DNA of 64,000 nt, from positions 6,723,001 to 6,787,000 of the forward strand of contig NZ_CP029617.1 in the NCBI RefSeq assembly GCF_003945545.1, given 5' to 3'. Numbering within the stretch: position 1 is the first letter of the stretch; each line of letters begins with the position of its first letter. Shown here piece after piece: positions 25,535 to 34,795 of this stretch. A program made the position numbers and the translations under genes. A model generated the notes under the pieces. The model was not told the DNA's origin, did no database searches, and worked only from the letters and a program-made list of their open reading frames with translations. This DNA comes from Streptomyces sp. WAC 01529 (GTDB lineage Bacteria > Actinomycetota > Actinomycetes > Streptomycetales > Streptomycetaceae).

Positions 25535-26350
25535 TCATCGGGAGCGTGCGGGCGTGGCAGTGGCCCGGGGCTGTGCCGGGCGAGCGGCTGTCAGGGCCGG
25601 AGGCCGCGGGTGCCCGAAGCTCGCTGCCAGGGTGCGGCAGCCGTCAGCAGTCAGGTGGACGCGTTCGTCGTGCAGGATCCGTGGGGTTTCCTCGCGGTTG
25701 AGGAGTCCCCGGGCTTCCAGGGAGCGGATGGTGCTGATGCTGACGCGGACATCATCGTGGCTGACCCTCGGCTTGTCGGTGTGCCGGTCGATCGTCACGA
25801 AGCCCCGGGCGACGGCACGCAGGGCGGTGCGCTGCGCGGGCGAGAGGTCGAGCGACCGGCCGGCGGGCAGGAGACGCTGGTGGCGCATCTCGACGGTCAG
25901 GAGTTCCGCGGTGGCCAGTGCGTCGTCGGCGCCGAGGGCGGTCAGGTCCCGTACGAGGATGAGGCGGCCCCTCACCTCCTCACGGGCCTCCTCAGCGGTC
26001 AGGGGCACCCCGTGCTCGCTGGGGGCGCCGACGCGGGTGTCGTCGAGGATGTCCTCGGCGTCCAGGAGGTGATCGGCAGCGTCGAGGGCGAGATGGGCGA
26101 GCTGCCGGATGCGTGCGTAGACCGAGCGGATTCCGGGGCTGGGGAACATCGGCTTCTCGTTCAGCGCCTCGACGATGTGGAGCGCTGACTTGGCCAGGTG
26201 CTGCGTGCGGGGGATCTGCCTGCCGACCGCGGTCGCGGGCCTGGCGCCGTTGATCTCCATGACGTACAGCGAGTGGAGCGCGTCGTTGTGACGGTTGTAG
26301 TCGGCACCGAGCGCCAGCAGCGCTTCGGGCGGGGAGAGGTGGACGGTCAT
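25535..26350 (-). CDS. Hypothetical protein with C-terminal winged helix-like region
   Basis: A 271-aa protein of unknown family. The alpha-helical N-terminal half starts with LLALGADYNRHNDALHSLY. The C-terminal half (SPAQRTALRAVARGFVTIDR, then SISTIRSLEARGLLNRE) looks like a winged-helix DNA-binding domain. It is a paralogue of 27308-28060 (LLSLAAHYTEHND...ISTLRSLEAKGLI), which supports the ATG at 26350 over the upstream in-frame start at 26467. It is one of three such genes in a row. A regulatory role in the module is inferred. Confidence 0.6.
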   Translation of the reverse strand: MTVHLSPPEALLALGADYNRHNDALHSLYVMEINGARPATAVGRQIPRTQHLAKSALHIVEALNEKPMFPSPGIRSVYARIRQLAHLALDAADHLLDAEDILDDTRVGAPSEHGVPLTAEEAREEVRGRLILVRDLTALGADDALATAELLTVEMRHQRLLPAGRSLDLSPAQRTALRAVARGFVTIDRHTDKPRVSHDDVRVSISTIRSLEARGLLNREETPRILHDERVHLTADGCRTLAASFGHPRPPALTAARPAQPRATATPARSR

Positions 26351-26453
26351 CGGGGAGGTGAGGGATCCGTTCGGTGAGGGGGCATGGTCGGTGGCGAGGC
26401 AGCGGGCGGGGGTTCGGGGTACCGGGTGAGTTGGCTCTCGGAGGCGCATCCCG

Positions 26454-27290
26454 TCACCGGCGGACACCCGGAATCGCGGAGGTTCTTGGCGCGGGCACCG
26501 CCGTGGTGGCGAGGGTCGCGGTGGGCCGGAATTCGATGAGAGCGCGCTGCCCCTGCTCGGTGACCGTGATGGCCTGGCCGACGAGCAAGGGGGTGCTGGT
26601 GTCGATGGTGAGGAGGCCGCGCTTGGCGAGGGCCTGGAAAGTGGCTATGGAGATGCGCGTGCCGTCCTTGGCCGCGACCCGCGTGAGGCTCCGTCCTCGC
26701 TGCCCCCGCTCGTAGAGACGTCCCTCTCCCTGCGCCAGTGACTTCAGGGCCGAGTGCTGGGTGTCATTGAGTTTGGCCACGGCCTGCGGCGGGTGCGGTG
26801 ATGTGGTCGCCAGGCTGCTCCTGATGCTCGTGGCGAGGTAGTGACAGGCGGTTGCCCCCACGTCGAACTGGTGGGCGGCGTCCTTGAGGTGGCTGTTCAT
26901 ACGGGGGACGGCCTCGCCGTGACGCGCCGCGCGGACATGGGCGTCATCGGCCGGATATCCGGCGAAGGGCGCTCCCTCGTACGGATTGGCCGAGATGGCC
27001 TCGGCGAGGTCGCTGCAGGCCATGGATGCGCCGGCCACGATGGCGGACAGGGCTTCCAGCCCGGCGCGGCTCCCGGTGACGCCGGTGTACGTGCTGTCGT
27101 CCAGGGCCCTCAGCTGCCCGAGCGCGGTCGCGGTCAGCTCCTGGGCCGCGAGCAGGAGCGGAGTGATCTTGTGCAGTGCGTCGGTGCCCGGGGTGTAGGA
27201 GAGGTCGCGCACGCGGTCGTGGAGTTCCTCGAAGCTCCGGGCCATGGCACGGAGTTGGTCTGGCTTTTCGTTCAGGTCGAGCGGGGGCAT
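26454..27290 (-). CDS. Hypothetical protein, middle member of a three-gene family
   Basis: A 278-aa protein beginning MPPLDLNEKPDQLRAMARSF. The first two thirds are helical, and the C-terminus (LNDTQHSALKSLAQGEGRLY, then ISIATFQALAKRGLLTID) has the same winged-helix-like pattern as its two neighbours. No enzyme motif was seen. The three genes lie head to tail, consistent with tandem duplication and divergence. They are probably DNA-binding. Confidence 0.62.
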   Translation of the reverse strand: MPPLDLNEKPDQLRAMARSFEELHDRVRDLSYTPGTDALHKITPLLLAAQELTATALGQLRALDDSTYTGVTGSRAGLEALSAIVAGASMACSDLAEAISANPYEGAPFAGYPADDAHVRAARHGEAVPRMNSHLKDAAHQFDVGATACHYLATSIRSSLATTSPHPPQAVAKLNDTQHSALKSLAQGEGRLYERGQRGRSLTRVAAKDGTRISIATFQALAKRGLLTIDTSTPLLVGQAITVTEQGQRALIEFRPTATLATTAVPAPRTSAIPGVRR

Positions 27291-27307
27291 GGGGCTCCAG
27301 GAGGGGG

Positions 27308-28060
27308 TCAGCGGCCTCGCGTGGCCGTCTGCGTGTGGGGCGCGGGCCCGGGCGAAGGGCCCGCCGTGGTGGCTGGGGGCAGGGCAAGGGCGGCGGCCAG
27401 GACCGTGACACCGGCGGAGGTGAGGTGCACGCGGTCCTGCGGAGAACCCCCGATGTATGCGGGTGAAGCAGACTTGGCCTTGTGCGTGATGAGGCCCTTG
27501 GCTTCCAGGGACCGCAGCGTGCTGATCAGAACGCGTGCCGTGCGGTGGTGGACGTAACTCCGGTCAGCGGAGCCGGTGACCACGACGTGGCCGCAGGCGA
27601 TCTCGTGCAGAGCCGTGTGCTGCGCGGCCGAGAGCGGTTCATCGGACCGTGGGGCGTTGCTCCAGCGCCTTCGCCGTATCTCACCGGCAACACGCGTCGC
27701 ACTGTCCAGGACAGCTTCGGGGGCCAGAGCAGTCAGCTCGCGCGCCAGCTGAGGGCCATGGCCGGCGGAGGCGGTGCACAGGTAGGCGAGCTGCTTGAGC
27801 CGGACGACGGCGTCGGACAACTCGGCGCTCTCATACAGCCGTTCGTCGCGAACGGCCTTGATGGCGGCGAGGGTCTCGGTAGCCAGGCCCTGCGCGGCGG
27901 TGACGTGGGCTCCCGATTCGGGCTTGGCGCGGTCCGCGAGCAGGAGGTCGAGCCGGTCGTTGTGCTCGGTGTAGTGGGCGGCGAGGGAGAGCAGACGCTC
28001 GACGGGCGTCGGCGGCGGGGCCACCTCGAACAGCAGGGCCTCGGCGGGGGGTTGAGTCAT
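27308..28060 (-). CDS. Hypothetical protein, first member of a three-gene family
   Basis: A 250-aa protein. The N-terminal helical region contains VERLLSLAAHYTEHNDRLDL. The C-terminal part, SAAQHTALHEIACGHVVVTG then VLISTLRSLEAKGLITHKAK, is winged-helix-like. It ends in a Pro/Ala-rich tail, a feature shared by many genes of this module. Its ATG overlaps the stop of the small CxxC protein upstream (ATGA). Closest visible relative is 25535-26350. Confidence 0.65.
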   Translation of the reverse strand: MTQPPAEALLFEVAPPPTPVERLLSLAAHYTEHNDRLDLLLADRAKPESGAHVTAAQGLATETLAAIKAVRDERLYESAELSDAVVRLKQLAYLCTASAGHGPQLARELTALAPEAVLDSATRVAGEIRRRRWSNAPRSDEPLSAAQHTALHEIACGHVVVTGSADRSYVHHRTARVLISTLRSLEAKGLITHKAKSASPAYIGGSPQDRVHLTSAGVTVLAAALALPPATTAGPSPGPAPHTQTATRGR

Positions 28061-28332
28061 GTGTGCGGGCGGCGTTGAGGTGCGGGCGCGGAGGACTGGG
28101 CCGGCGTGATGGGGGGCGTCGACGACGGCGTTGGCGCAGTGCGCGGAGCGGAGGCATTCGAATCGAGGACCGCGGTCACGTCCGCGATGTGCCTGCTACA
28201 GGCGAGAGCCTGCTGGGTGGTCACGGAGTGGGTGATGGCCCGCAAAGCGACCTCGGGTTCGCTGTTGCCGCATTGAAGGCAGCAGCGGTGGCGGGGGTCC
28301 CAGTCATCGGGGACTGCATGGATCTGTGTCAT
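28057..28332 (-). CDS. Small CxxC protein
   Basis: A 91-aa protein starting MTQIHAVPDDWDPRHRCC. The CCLQCGN motif with a later Cys and His (ACSRHIADV) could bind zinc. The C-terminal third is Pro/Ser/Ala-rich and probably disordered. The ATG at 28332 is preferred, although the frame is open further upstream. It is coupled by ATGA to the next gene and follows the coupling-protein gene by 86 bp. No family recognised. Confidence 0.6.
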   Translation of the reverse strand: MTQIHAVPDDWDPRHRCCLQCGNSEPEVALRAITHSVTTQQALACSRHIADVTAVLDSNASAPRTAPTPSSTPPITPAQSSAPAPQRRPHT

Positions 28333-28418
28333 AGGCGATTCCAGGTGCGCTGACGGCCGGTGCGGCGATGTGGAGGGACGCCACGCGCAGCACAGGCCGT
28401 GAAGGGCGAGGGTTGGTT

Positions 28419-30215
28419 CTACGCGGCGGTGCCGAAGTCGGACTGCTTGGGGGCGGCCTTGGCGACGGCCCGCTCGGTGATGCCCTTGGACGCGCGGGCG
28501 GAGGCGGCGGACAGTTCGTCGGCGCCGGGTTCGAGATACCAGGGGCGCAGGTCGAGCATGGCTGCGCGCATGCCGGTGGCGAAGCACAGGGCGGTGCCCT
28601 TGGGCAGGGCGCGGATGGCGTCGGCGGCCAGGATGCGCTCCTGGCGCATCGACACCGAGGTGCTCTTGCCGGAATCCGAGTGTGAGGTGGAGGTGGTCTC
28701 CACGTCGTGGTCGCCGATCAGGCGGGAGAGCTTGTCGGCGAAGTCGGGGTCGTCGATGCCGGATCCGATGACCTTGATCGTGGAGGCGCTCCACATGGCG
28801 TCCATGCCGGCGTCCCCCCAGACTTTCTGGCCCTGGCGGTAGGACTGCAGGATCGTGATCGGGATGATCCCGCGGCTGCCGAGGTGGGAGTACAGGTCCG
28901 GAAGATCGCTGATCTTGCACACATTCGCGGCCTCATCCAGGATCGCGAGCATGGGCGGGTCCAGACGTCCACCGGCGCGCTCGGCCTGGGCGGTCGCGGC
29001 CCGCATCACCGAGTCCGCGCACGCGGCAATCAGTGCGCTGGCTCCACCGCCGCCGTCCTTGGAGAGCAGGTACAAGGTGTCGGTCGAGGTGACGAACGCC
29101 TCCGGCCGGAACTCCTCGACGTCCTTCTGCGGGGTCACCCAGGCGGCGATCTCCGAGTTCAGCAGCGCGGCGGCGTACTGACGGGCGGTCTCGTAGATGC
29201 CGTCGCGGGTCTCCGGCGGCCCTTCGACGGTGCCCTTGAGCTGGGCGGCGACCGCGGTGAAACCGTGGTCGCGCAGGATGTCCAGCGGCGTGCGGTCGGC
29301 GGGGAAGGCCAGCCACTGCATCACGTCGGTGATGGGGCGCTCGTCCAGGGCGGCGGCCAGGAACAACTGGCTCAAGATGTTGCTGCCGGCCTTCGACCAG
29401 AAGTCGCCCTGCTGGGAGGCGTCCACGCTCGCGGCGAGGAAGTGCCCGGCGAGCCTGCCCGCCCCGTCGAGTGTCTTGGCGGTGGCCAGGGGATTCCACC
29501 ACATCTCCCGTGCCGTATGGGCGATTTGCTGCGGGTCCATCGACCAGGTCCGACCGACGGCCGCCCGCGCGTCGAGCGTGGCGGTAAAGGCATCACCGGC
29601 TGCCTTGTTGGAGGTCAGCAGGACCGGGCCGGGTGCGTTGAGGATGGAGGGGATTGCCAGGGAGGTGGTCTTGCCGGAGCGCGGCGCCATGATCGCCACG
29701 GCGACGTCCTCGTACCCCATGCGCACCTCGTACTTCGTGCCCTGGAGGTTGCCCAGGAGGATCCCGGTGTCGTTGGCGTCGATGTGCTTGGCGTCTTTGA
29801 GGCTCGGGCGCAGCGAGCGGGCTTTGGTGGTGATCGCCTTGGACATCAGCGGTTCGATGTCGGTGCGTTTGGCCATGCCCTCGATGCGCTTCTTGCGCCC
29901 GCCGCTGGTGCCCTTGTGCCGCTTGTAGAGGACGGCGGCGGTGATGCCGAGGGCGAGCAGCACGGCGCCGGGCAGGATGCGGGTGCCGATCAGGAGGGAC
30001 GTTTCTCCCAGGTCCGGCCAGAGCTGGTCGGGGTGCAGGAGGGCTTGAACGGGCTGGTAGGGGGCGTCGGGCCCGGAGCCGGTGGCCCAGGCGGTGAGCT
30101 GTCCGCCGAGCCAGGCGAGATTGGACAAGGGAACCGCGACGGCGAGCACGCCAAGGAGGATCTTGAAGGCGATGTCCGTGGCGTCGGTGGACTGGTTGGG
30201 GGAGGGCTGGGGCAA
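28419..30215 (-). CDS. Type IV coupling protein, VirD4/TraG-like conjugation ATPase
   Basis: A 598-aa membrane ATPase. Two hydrophobic helices occur near the N-terminus (about 16-45 and 71-97), followed by a basic linker. Walker A is APRSGKTTS at 177-185 and Walker B is PMLAILDEAA at 421-430. VLLTSNKAAGDAF and the C-terminal FATGMRAAMLDLRPWY fit the VirD4/TraG/TrwB group. Such proteins bring the relaxase-DNA complex to a type IV secretion channel. No other secretion component was recognised in the window, so transfer may rely on a channel encoded elsewhere. This is the best evidence that the minus-strand module is conjugative or mobilisable. Confidence 0.88.
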   Translation of the reverse strand: MPQPSPNQSTDATDIAFKILLGVLAVAVPLSNLAWLGGQLTAWATGSGPDAPYQPVQALLHPDQLWPDLGETSLLIGTRILPGAVLLALGITAAVLYKRHKGTSGGRKKRIEGMAKRTDIEPLMSKAITTKARSLRPSLKDAKHIDANDTGILLGNLQGTKYEVRMGYEDVAVAIMAPRSGKTTSLAIPSILNAPGPVLLTSNKAAGDAFTATLDARAAVGRTWSMDPQQIAHTAREMWWNPLATAKTLDGAGRLAGHFLAASVDASQQGDFWSKAGSNILSQLFLAAALDERPITDVMQWLAFPADRTPLDILRDHGFTAVAAQLKGTVEGPPETRDGIYETARQYAAALLNSEIAAWVTPQKDVEEFRPEAFVTSTDTLYLLSKDGGGGASALIAACADSVMRAATAQAERAGGRLDPPMLAILDEAANVCKISDLPDLYSHLGSRGIIPITILQSYRQGQKVWGDAGMDAMWSASTIKVIGSGIDDPDFADKLSRLIGDHDVETTSTSHSDSGKSTSVSMRQERILAADAIRALPKGTALCFATGMRAAMLDLRPWYLEPGADELSAASARASKGITERAVAKAAPKQSDFGTAA

Positions 30216-30248
30216 GAGGGCGGATCCAGAGGGGAGTGCGGGTGTCGG

Positions 30249-31046
30249 TCAGCGGGCCCGGCGCTGCTGGGGCACATGCGGTCCGGGGGTGGATGAGGCA
30301 GGAGGCATTGGGGTGCTGCGCTGCGCGAGTGCGGTGGTGCGGTGCTCCAGCGCGAAGGCGACGGTCTTGGCGCTCACCCGGCCGGTGGTGGTGCGGCCGT
30401 GGGTGGCTGCCAGGTGCGGGACGCGGTGCGGTTCGCGGACCAGGGGTGTCTCGTCGGCTAGCGCCCCGAAGAGCGCGGCGACCAAGTGGGGCGGGGTGTC
30501 GCCGTCCAGGTAGGCGCGCCACAGGGTGGGCAGGTGAGGGACGGACGTCTCGACGACCCAGCTGGCGGCGCGGTGTTCATGGACGAGGCGGTCGACGCGG
30601 GCCAGGCCGTCGGGGGAGGTCATGCCCTCAGGTGAGGTGCGACCGTCGTGGTGGCGGGGAGCGTGCCAGCCTGCCGCGCGCAGTGTCTCGTAGGGGTCGT
30701 CGGGCGCGGCCCGCGGTGTGGCGGGGTCGGTGAGGGCGTCGGTGACCGCGGCGATGATCTCGACCGGTGTGTGGGCGTCGAAGGTGACTGACCAGGCCCG
30801 CTGGTCGCCGTGGTGGGCGTGACGCAGGGTCCACCACGGTTCGGCCGGGTCCGGATCTGGGGTGATACGCAGCTGGGCGAGCTGGTCCGGGCTGGTCAGG
30901 ATGACCCGGGGCACGAGCGGGTCCTGGGCGGTGCTCCAGCGGCAGGCGCGGTGGAGCGGGACGGTGACCCAGGCCGGGTTGCCGGGGCCGGCGAGGTAGC
31001 GGGGCGCGACCAGCGCGATGTCGATGTCGTGCGGCACGCCGGTCAC
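30249..31046 (-). CDS. DUF317 domain protein
   Basis: A 265-aa protein of the actinomycete DUF317 family. VAPRYLAGPGNPAWVTVPLH is followed by a PRVILTSPDQLAQLRI segment and by WSVTFDAHTPVEIIAAVTDA, the pattern that recurs in the paralogues at 32934-33743 and in the disrupted copy at 31721-32556. The second half repeats the motif more weakly (LPTLWRAYLDGDTPPHLVAA). The function is unknown. The family is typical of Streptomyces plasmids and integrative elements. Its start overlaps the stop of the gene before it (ATGA). Confidence 0.85.
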   Translation of the reverse strand: MTGVPHDIDIALVAPRYLAGPGNPAWVTVPLHRACRWSTAQDPLVPRVILTSPDQLAQLRITPDPDPAEPWWTLRHAHHGDQRAWSVTFDAHTPVEIIAAVTDALTDPATPRAAPDDPYETLRAAGWHAPRHHDGRTSPEGMTSPDGLARVDRLVHEHRAASWVVETSVPHLPTLWRAYLDGDTPPHLVAALFGALADETPLVREPHRVPHLAATHGRTTTGRVSAKTVAFALEHRTTALAQRSTPMPPASSTPGPHVPQQRRAR

Positions 31047-31648
31047 CTGCGGGCCACAGCGGACGGCGCCGCGGCCGGAGCCGCCGGACGGGCATACGCC
31101 TGGGCTGAGGTCAGGGCCGGTGAGCGGGGCGGGAGCTCCTGTACTGCGGCCTGGATTTCCAGGAGAACCCCGCCGTGGCTGGCCCAGTCGTCGAGGTAGG
31201 ACCAGGCTTCCTCGTTGCGCTCGGCGAGCGCGTCGTCGTACGCGAAATCGCCCGGTCGGGCAGTCGGGGCCAGCGCGTCACGGGTTTCGAGCCATTCGCG
31301 CTGCAGCGCGCCGAGCTGCTCCAGGGCGTGATCGAGGACGCTCAGCTGCCAGGGCCAGCGGGACTGGATGTGCGCGGGGTTGAGCTGCTGTATCTGTACC
31401 TCGGCGGTAGCCAGCAGGTCCTTGGCGAAGGACCGGACGCGGTTGAAGGACCGCCAGGTGTCCGCGTCGCGCTTGACGGCATGACGGCTGTGCTCGGCGT
31501 CGTCGAGGGGCCAGCCGTCGAGGTCGCTGTGCTCCTCGCGCCAGGCGTCGAAGTCGGCGAGAATCCGCTCGCTCTCGCGCAGGAAGGCGGTGAGCTGGTG
31601 CAGACGCTCGCGGTGAATCACATCGGGGGCGTGGGCAGTTGGGGACAA
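31043..31648 (-). CDS. Hypothetical helical protein
   Basis: A 201-aa protein, almost entirely predicted helix, with LHQLTAFLRESERILADFDA near the start and LDHALEQLGALQREWLETRD mid-way. It ends in an Ala/Pro-rich tail with a terminal RR, a tail type shared by many proteins of the module. No motif allows a function call. It is translationally coupled to the downstream DUF317 gene. Confidence 0.6.
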   Translation of the reverse strand: MSPTAHAPDVIHRERLHQLTAFLRESERILADFDAWREEHSDLDGWPLDDAEHSRHAVKRDADTWRSFNRVRSFAKDLLATAEVQIQQLNPAHIQSRWPWQLSVLDHALEQLGALQREWLETRDALAPTARPGDFAYDDALAERNEEAWSYLDDWASHGGVLLEIQAAVQELPPRSPALTSAQAYARPAAPAAAPSAVARR

Positions 31649-31720
31649 AAGCGCTCTCAGACGAAGGATGGAACAAGGGGGGGGCGGTGAGCCGGGCGGG
31701 AGTATTGCCGCCCGGCTCGT

Positions 31721-32556
31721 TCAGCGGGCCCGGCCGGAGGCGGGCGCGGCCGGTGCGGCGCGGGGCGCCGGTGAGCCCGTGGTGAGTGCGGCCGTGCGGC
31801 GGGCCTTGCGACCGGCGGCACGCATCGCCTTGAGCCGCACCCGGTGCGTCTCGGCGAGCTGCTCGCCCTGCGGGCCGCGCTGCTCCTGGGTGACCAGGTG
31901 GGAGTGCGGCACGTCGTACATCGCGCGCTGCACGGGCTCGGTGTCGGCCAGGGCAGTGGTGAATGCGGCGATCGGGTGGGGCGGCATCTGCTCGTCGAGG
32001 TAGGCGTGCCAGATCCGGCGAAGGCCACCGCCGCCGCCTGGCACGGCAGCCTGGGCCCGCCAGTGGAAGGTCTCACCCGGCTCGACGGCCCACCGCTCCA
32101 GGCTGAGGATGCCGTCGGGATGGCGGGCCATCTCGTTGCCGTGTTCATCGCGCTCATAGGACCAGCCCGCCGCGGTGAGGGGTGACCAGATCGGCGGCGT
32201 CTGCTCGGGAGCGGGCTGGAGCAGCGCGTCGGTGAGGTGGGCGAGGATTTCCACGGGGGTGTGCGCGCCGAACTCGGTGTACCAGCGCCGACCGTCTTCT
32301 TCCTGGCGCGGATGCGCCACCATGCCCCGGTGGGCTCGGGGTCGGGTTCGAGCACCACGGTGTGCCGGTAGTCGGGGCTGGCCAGCAGGACGTGGGGGAA
32401 GTCGGGGTCGGAGCGGTTCGCCCAGCCTGCGGCTCGCAGTGCCTGGGTGATGTGCCGCGGGTCGCCGCGTCCGGCCAGGTGACGTGGCTGGGTCTCGAAC
32501 CAGATGGTGCCGTGCGGAGAGTTGGCGCGGGTGGGGAGGTAGGGGTCGGGCGTCAC
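31721..32556 (-). pseudogene. DUF317 gene with a frameshift
   Basis: From the GTG at 32556 the frame encodes PHGTIWFETQPRHLAGRGDP and continues to EPTGAWWRIRA. The family pattern then continues in another frame (GRRWYTEFGAHTPVEILAHL to FHWRAQAAVPGG and a basic, Ala-rich end at 31721). The switch falls near 32300 in a short GGAAGAAGA run. Together the two parts make a normal-length DUF317 protein of about 277 aa. It is either inactivated or an assembly indel. Confidence 0.7.
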
Positions 32557-32894
32557 TGCGGGGCGCCGGTGTGCCTACGGAGCCGCTGTACGTCCCAGTG
32601 CAGAACGTGCCAGTCCGTGACCTCCTGGGCGGCTTCGCGGAAGGCGGCCATGATCAGGCGGGTCTCGTCGGGCACGGGGAACGCGGCCTGCTGGCCGATG
32701 AGGTGCTCGGTGCAGCGCAGGGCATCGCCGAGCAGGATCGGGACGCCGTCGTCCTCGTCGAGCAGCGCCGCGAGCAGCGGCAGTACGTCGGCGAGCGGGG
32801 GATGCGTCCGTAGGTAGGCGGCGAGGTCGGCGAGGGTGCTTGTGGCCTGACGGACCTGGTCGGGGGTGGGGGCATCGGGTGCGTGGTGGGGCAA
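32553..32894 (-). CDS. Small helical hypothetical protein
   Basis: A 113-aa acidic, helical protein: VRQATSTLADLAAYLRTHPP, then DVLPLLAALLDEDDGVPILL and REAAQEVTDWHVLHWDVQRL. It sits between two DUF317 genes and its stop overlaps the GTG of the next one. No family recognised. Confidence 0.65.
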   Translation of the reverse strand: MPHHAPDAPTPDQVRQATSTLADLAAYLRTHPPLADVLPLLAALLDEDDGVPILLGDALRCTEHLIGQQAAFPVPDETRLIMAAFREAAQEVTDWHVLHWDVQRLRRHTGAPQ

Positions 32895-32933
32895 GGCGTG
32901 AGCTTTCGGTGCGAGGCGAGGGGGGGCAGCCGG

Positions 32934-33743
32934 TCAGCGGCGGGCGCGGGAGCCTGCCTGGGCGTACGGGCCGGCGGTGGGTGTCTGGCGGCGTGGCCGG
33001 GTGGAGGCCCAGGAGTTGCGGGCCCAGGTGGCGGCGCGGGCGGCTCGGACACGGGCCTGCTGCCAGGCGGACAGCTCCTCGGGCCGCACGGACACGGAGG
33101 TGGTGCGGATGCGGGTGGAGGGCGGTACGTGCCCGCGCGGGCGCATAACCTGTTGCGGGTCGGCCAGCGCGGTGCTGAACGCCTGGACGAGGTGCGTCGG
33201 CGTGGAAGCGGTGAAGGAGGCGTCCCAGATCCGGCCGTGCTCGTTGCGGGCCCCGGCCCACCACAGCGCCTCACCGGGCTTGGACTGGTGGAACTGCAGC
33301 CAGGCGCCGCCGTCGGGGCTCATCGCGGTGAAGTGCTGGCCCTGCTCGGTCTTCCAGCGCTGCTCCTGCAGCGGCGCCCAGACGTTGGGGGCGTGCGCGG
33401 AGCGGGGGCGGGTGAGCGCGTCGGTGAATCCGGCGACGATCTCCACGGGTACCTGGCGGGTGAAGGTCGCGTGCCAGGCTTCCTGGCCGCGGGCGGCCTT
33501 CCCGGAGATCGTCCAGCCGCCGGGCTGAGTGAAGGGGTCGTATCCGATGCGCACGGACTTGTCCGGGCTGTCGAAGACCAGCGGCCCGCCGGTCTTGGAC
33601 TTGTCGTTCCAGCCGGAGGCGCGCAGGAACTCGCTGACGAAGCGGATGTCGCCGCCGCCGGCGAGGTAGCGGGGCTCGACCAGGTAGTGCTGTTCGGCTT
33701 GCTGGGCGCCGGGGGCCCAGCCGGCCCACTGCTGCTGTTTCAC
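32934..33743 (-). CDS. DUF317 domain protein
   Basis: A 269-aa DUF317 protein with both halves intact. The first has HYLVEPRYLAGGGDIRFVSE and HATFTRQVPVEIVAGFTDAL. The second has LWWAGARNEHGRIWDASFTA followed by STPTHLVQAFSTALADPQ. The doubled W..F...TP..(I/L)V..F..AL pattern is the family signature. It is coupled by ATGA to the gene upstream. Function unknown. Confidence 0.85.
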   Translation of the reverse strand: MKQQQWAGWAPGAQQAEQHYLVEPRYLAGGGDIRFVSEFLRASGWNDKSKTGGPLVFDSPDKSVRIGYDPFTQPGGWTISGKAARGQEAWHATFTRQVPVEIVAGFTDALTRPRSAHAPNVWAPLQEQRWKTEQGQHFTAMSPDGGAWLQFHQSKPGEALWWAGARNEHGRIWDASFTASTPTHLVQAFSTALADPQQVMRPRGHVPPSTRIRTTSVSVRPEELSAWQQARVRAARAATWARNSWASTRPRRQTPTAGPYAQAGSRARR

Positions 33744-34129
33744 CGGCTCCTCCTGACGACCATGGCGGAGGCGACGGGCTGGGGCGGCAGAGTGCTTGCC
33801 GTGGTGGGCGGTGTCCCGAGCTGCTTGATGGCGTCGGCGTGCTCGTCAAGATCCAGGCCGACGCTGTGCAGTTCGTGGGAGGCCCGGCCCATGGCCAGCC
33901 AGACCTCGGGCGGGAGCATCCCGCGGTGGGCCTGGTTCTGGGCGAACCGGGATCCGGTGCCGACCAGATCGGTGACCCGGGTCAGGACACCCTCCTGGGT
34001 GTCGAGGACTTTGGCGAGGATTTCGGCCGCTTGGCGCGGGGTGGCCTGGTCGAGGTGATCGTCCAGGGTCTTGATCAGGCTGGCGATGTACTCGGCGAGG
34101 CGTACGGGATAGGACGACAGGTCGGTCAT
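33740..34129 (-). CDS. Small hypothetical protein
   Basis: A 129-aa protein starting MTDLSSYPVRLAEYIASLIK. The start is set by AGGAGG seven bases upstream of the ATG at 34129, although the frame is open to 34354. The body is helical (RQAAEILAKVLDTQEGVLTR) and similar small proteins accompany DUF317 genes in this type of module. No motif identified. Confidence 0.65.
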   Translation of the reverse strand: MTDLSSYPVRLAEYIASLIKTLDDHLDQATPRQAAEILAKVLDTQEGVLTRVTDLVGTGSRFAQNQAHRGMLPPEVWLAMGRASHELHSVGLDLDEHADAIKQLGTPPTTASTLPPQPVASAMVVRRSR

Positions 34130-34404
34130 GGGCCTCCTGGGGGGCGAAGGAACGGGGCGGTCAACTGCGTCGTCCGAGGCGGCGGGCTTCGCTGAGGACG
34201 GCCTCTGGCCCGGCGGGGCCAGAGGGAGGGACCGTTCGCAGCTGCCGACAACGACGGCGCGCAGGTAGTGGCGGAACAGGGCAACGGCCAGACGCGGGCT
34301 TCGGCTGGCGGTGATGGGCGGGGGCGTGCGGTCGGGCGCGGGGATGTGCGGCATCTCTCGGGTGGCGGGGGCCGGCCTCCGCGGCGGGAGCCGGCCGGGG
34401 ACGG

Positions 34405-34770
34405 TTATAGGGAGCGGCGGGAGCGATGGCTGCCTGCGTCAGGTGGTGTCACCGGTGGCGACGGCCGCGCGGTGGCACGGGCGGCCTGGTCGGCGGTGCC
34501 GCCGAAGACGGTGTCAATGGCGATGCGGTACCCGGCGCCGGTCAGCAGGGGGATGGCGCGGTCGATCATCTGTTTCATGGCCATCTCGCCCCAGTGCTCG
34601 GGGACTTGGTGCCAGGTGTCGGCTTCCTCGGGCATGCAGTGCCGGTCGAGGCCGAGGCCATCGAGCAGTTCGAGGAGGTGTTCGGGGGCGCTGGTGCGGC
34701 TGTCGACGTAGATGGTGCCGTCGCGGTGGTAGACCAGTACGTCGACGTCGTGCTCGTCGGCGAGCGTCAT
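34405..34770 (-). CDS. Small hypothetical protein, paralogue of next gene
   Basis: A 121-aa protein. The first half (DVLVYHRDGTIYVDSRTSAP, then EHLLELLDGLGL) and the middle (TWHQVPEHWGEMAMKQMIDR) line up with the gene at 34796-35209. The two are tandem duplicates. The ATG at 34770 follows a GGAGCC site. Function unknown. Confidence 0.65.
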   Translation of the reverse strand: MTLADEHDVDVLVYHRDGTIYVDSRTSAPEHLLELLDGLGLDRHCMPEEADTWHQVPEHWGEMAMKQMIDRAIPLLTGAGYRIAIDTVFGGTADQAARATARPSPPVTPPDAGSHRSRRSL

Positions 34771-34795
34771 GGGTGAGGCTCCGGGGTGTTGAGGT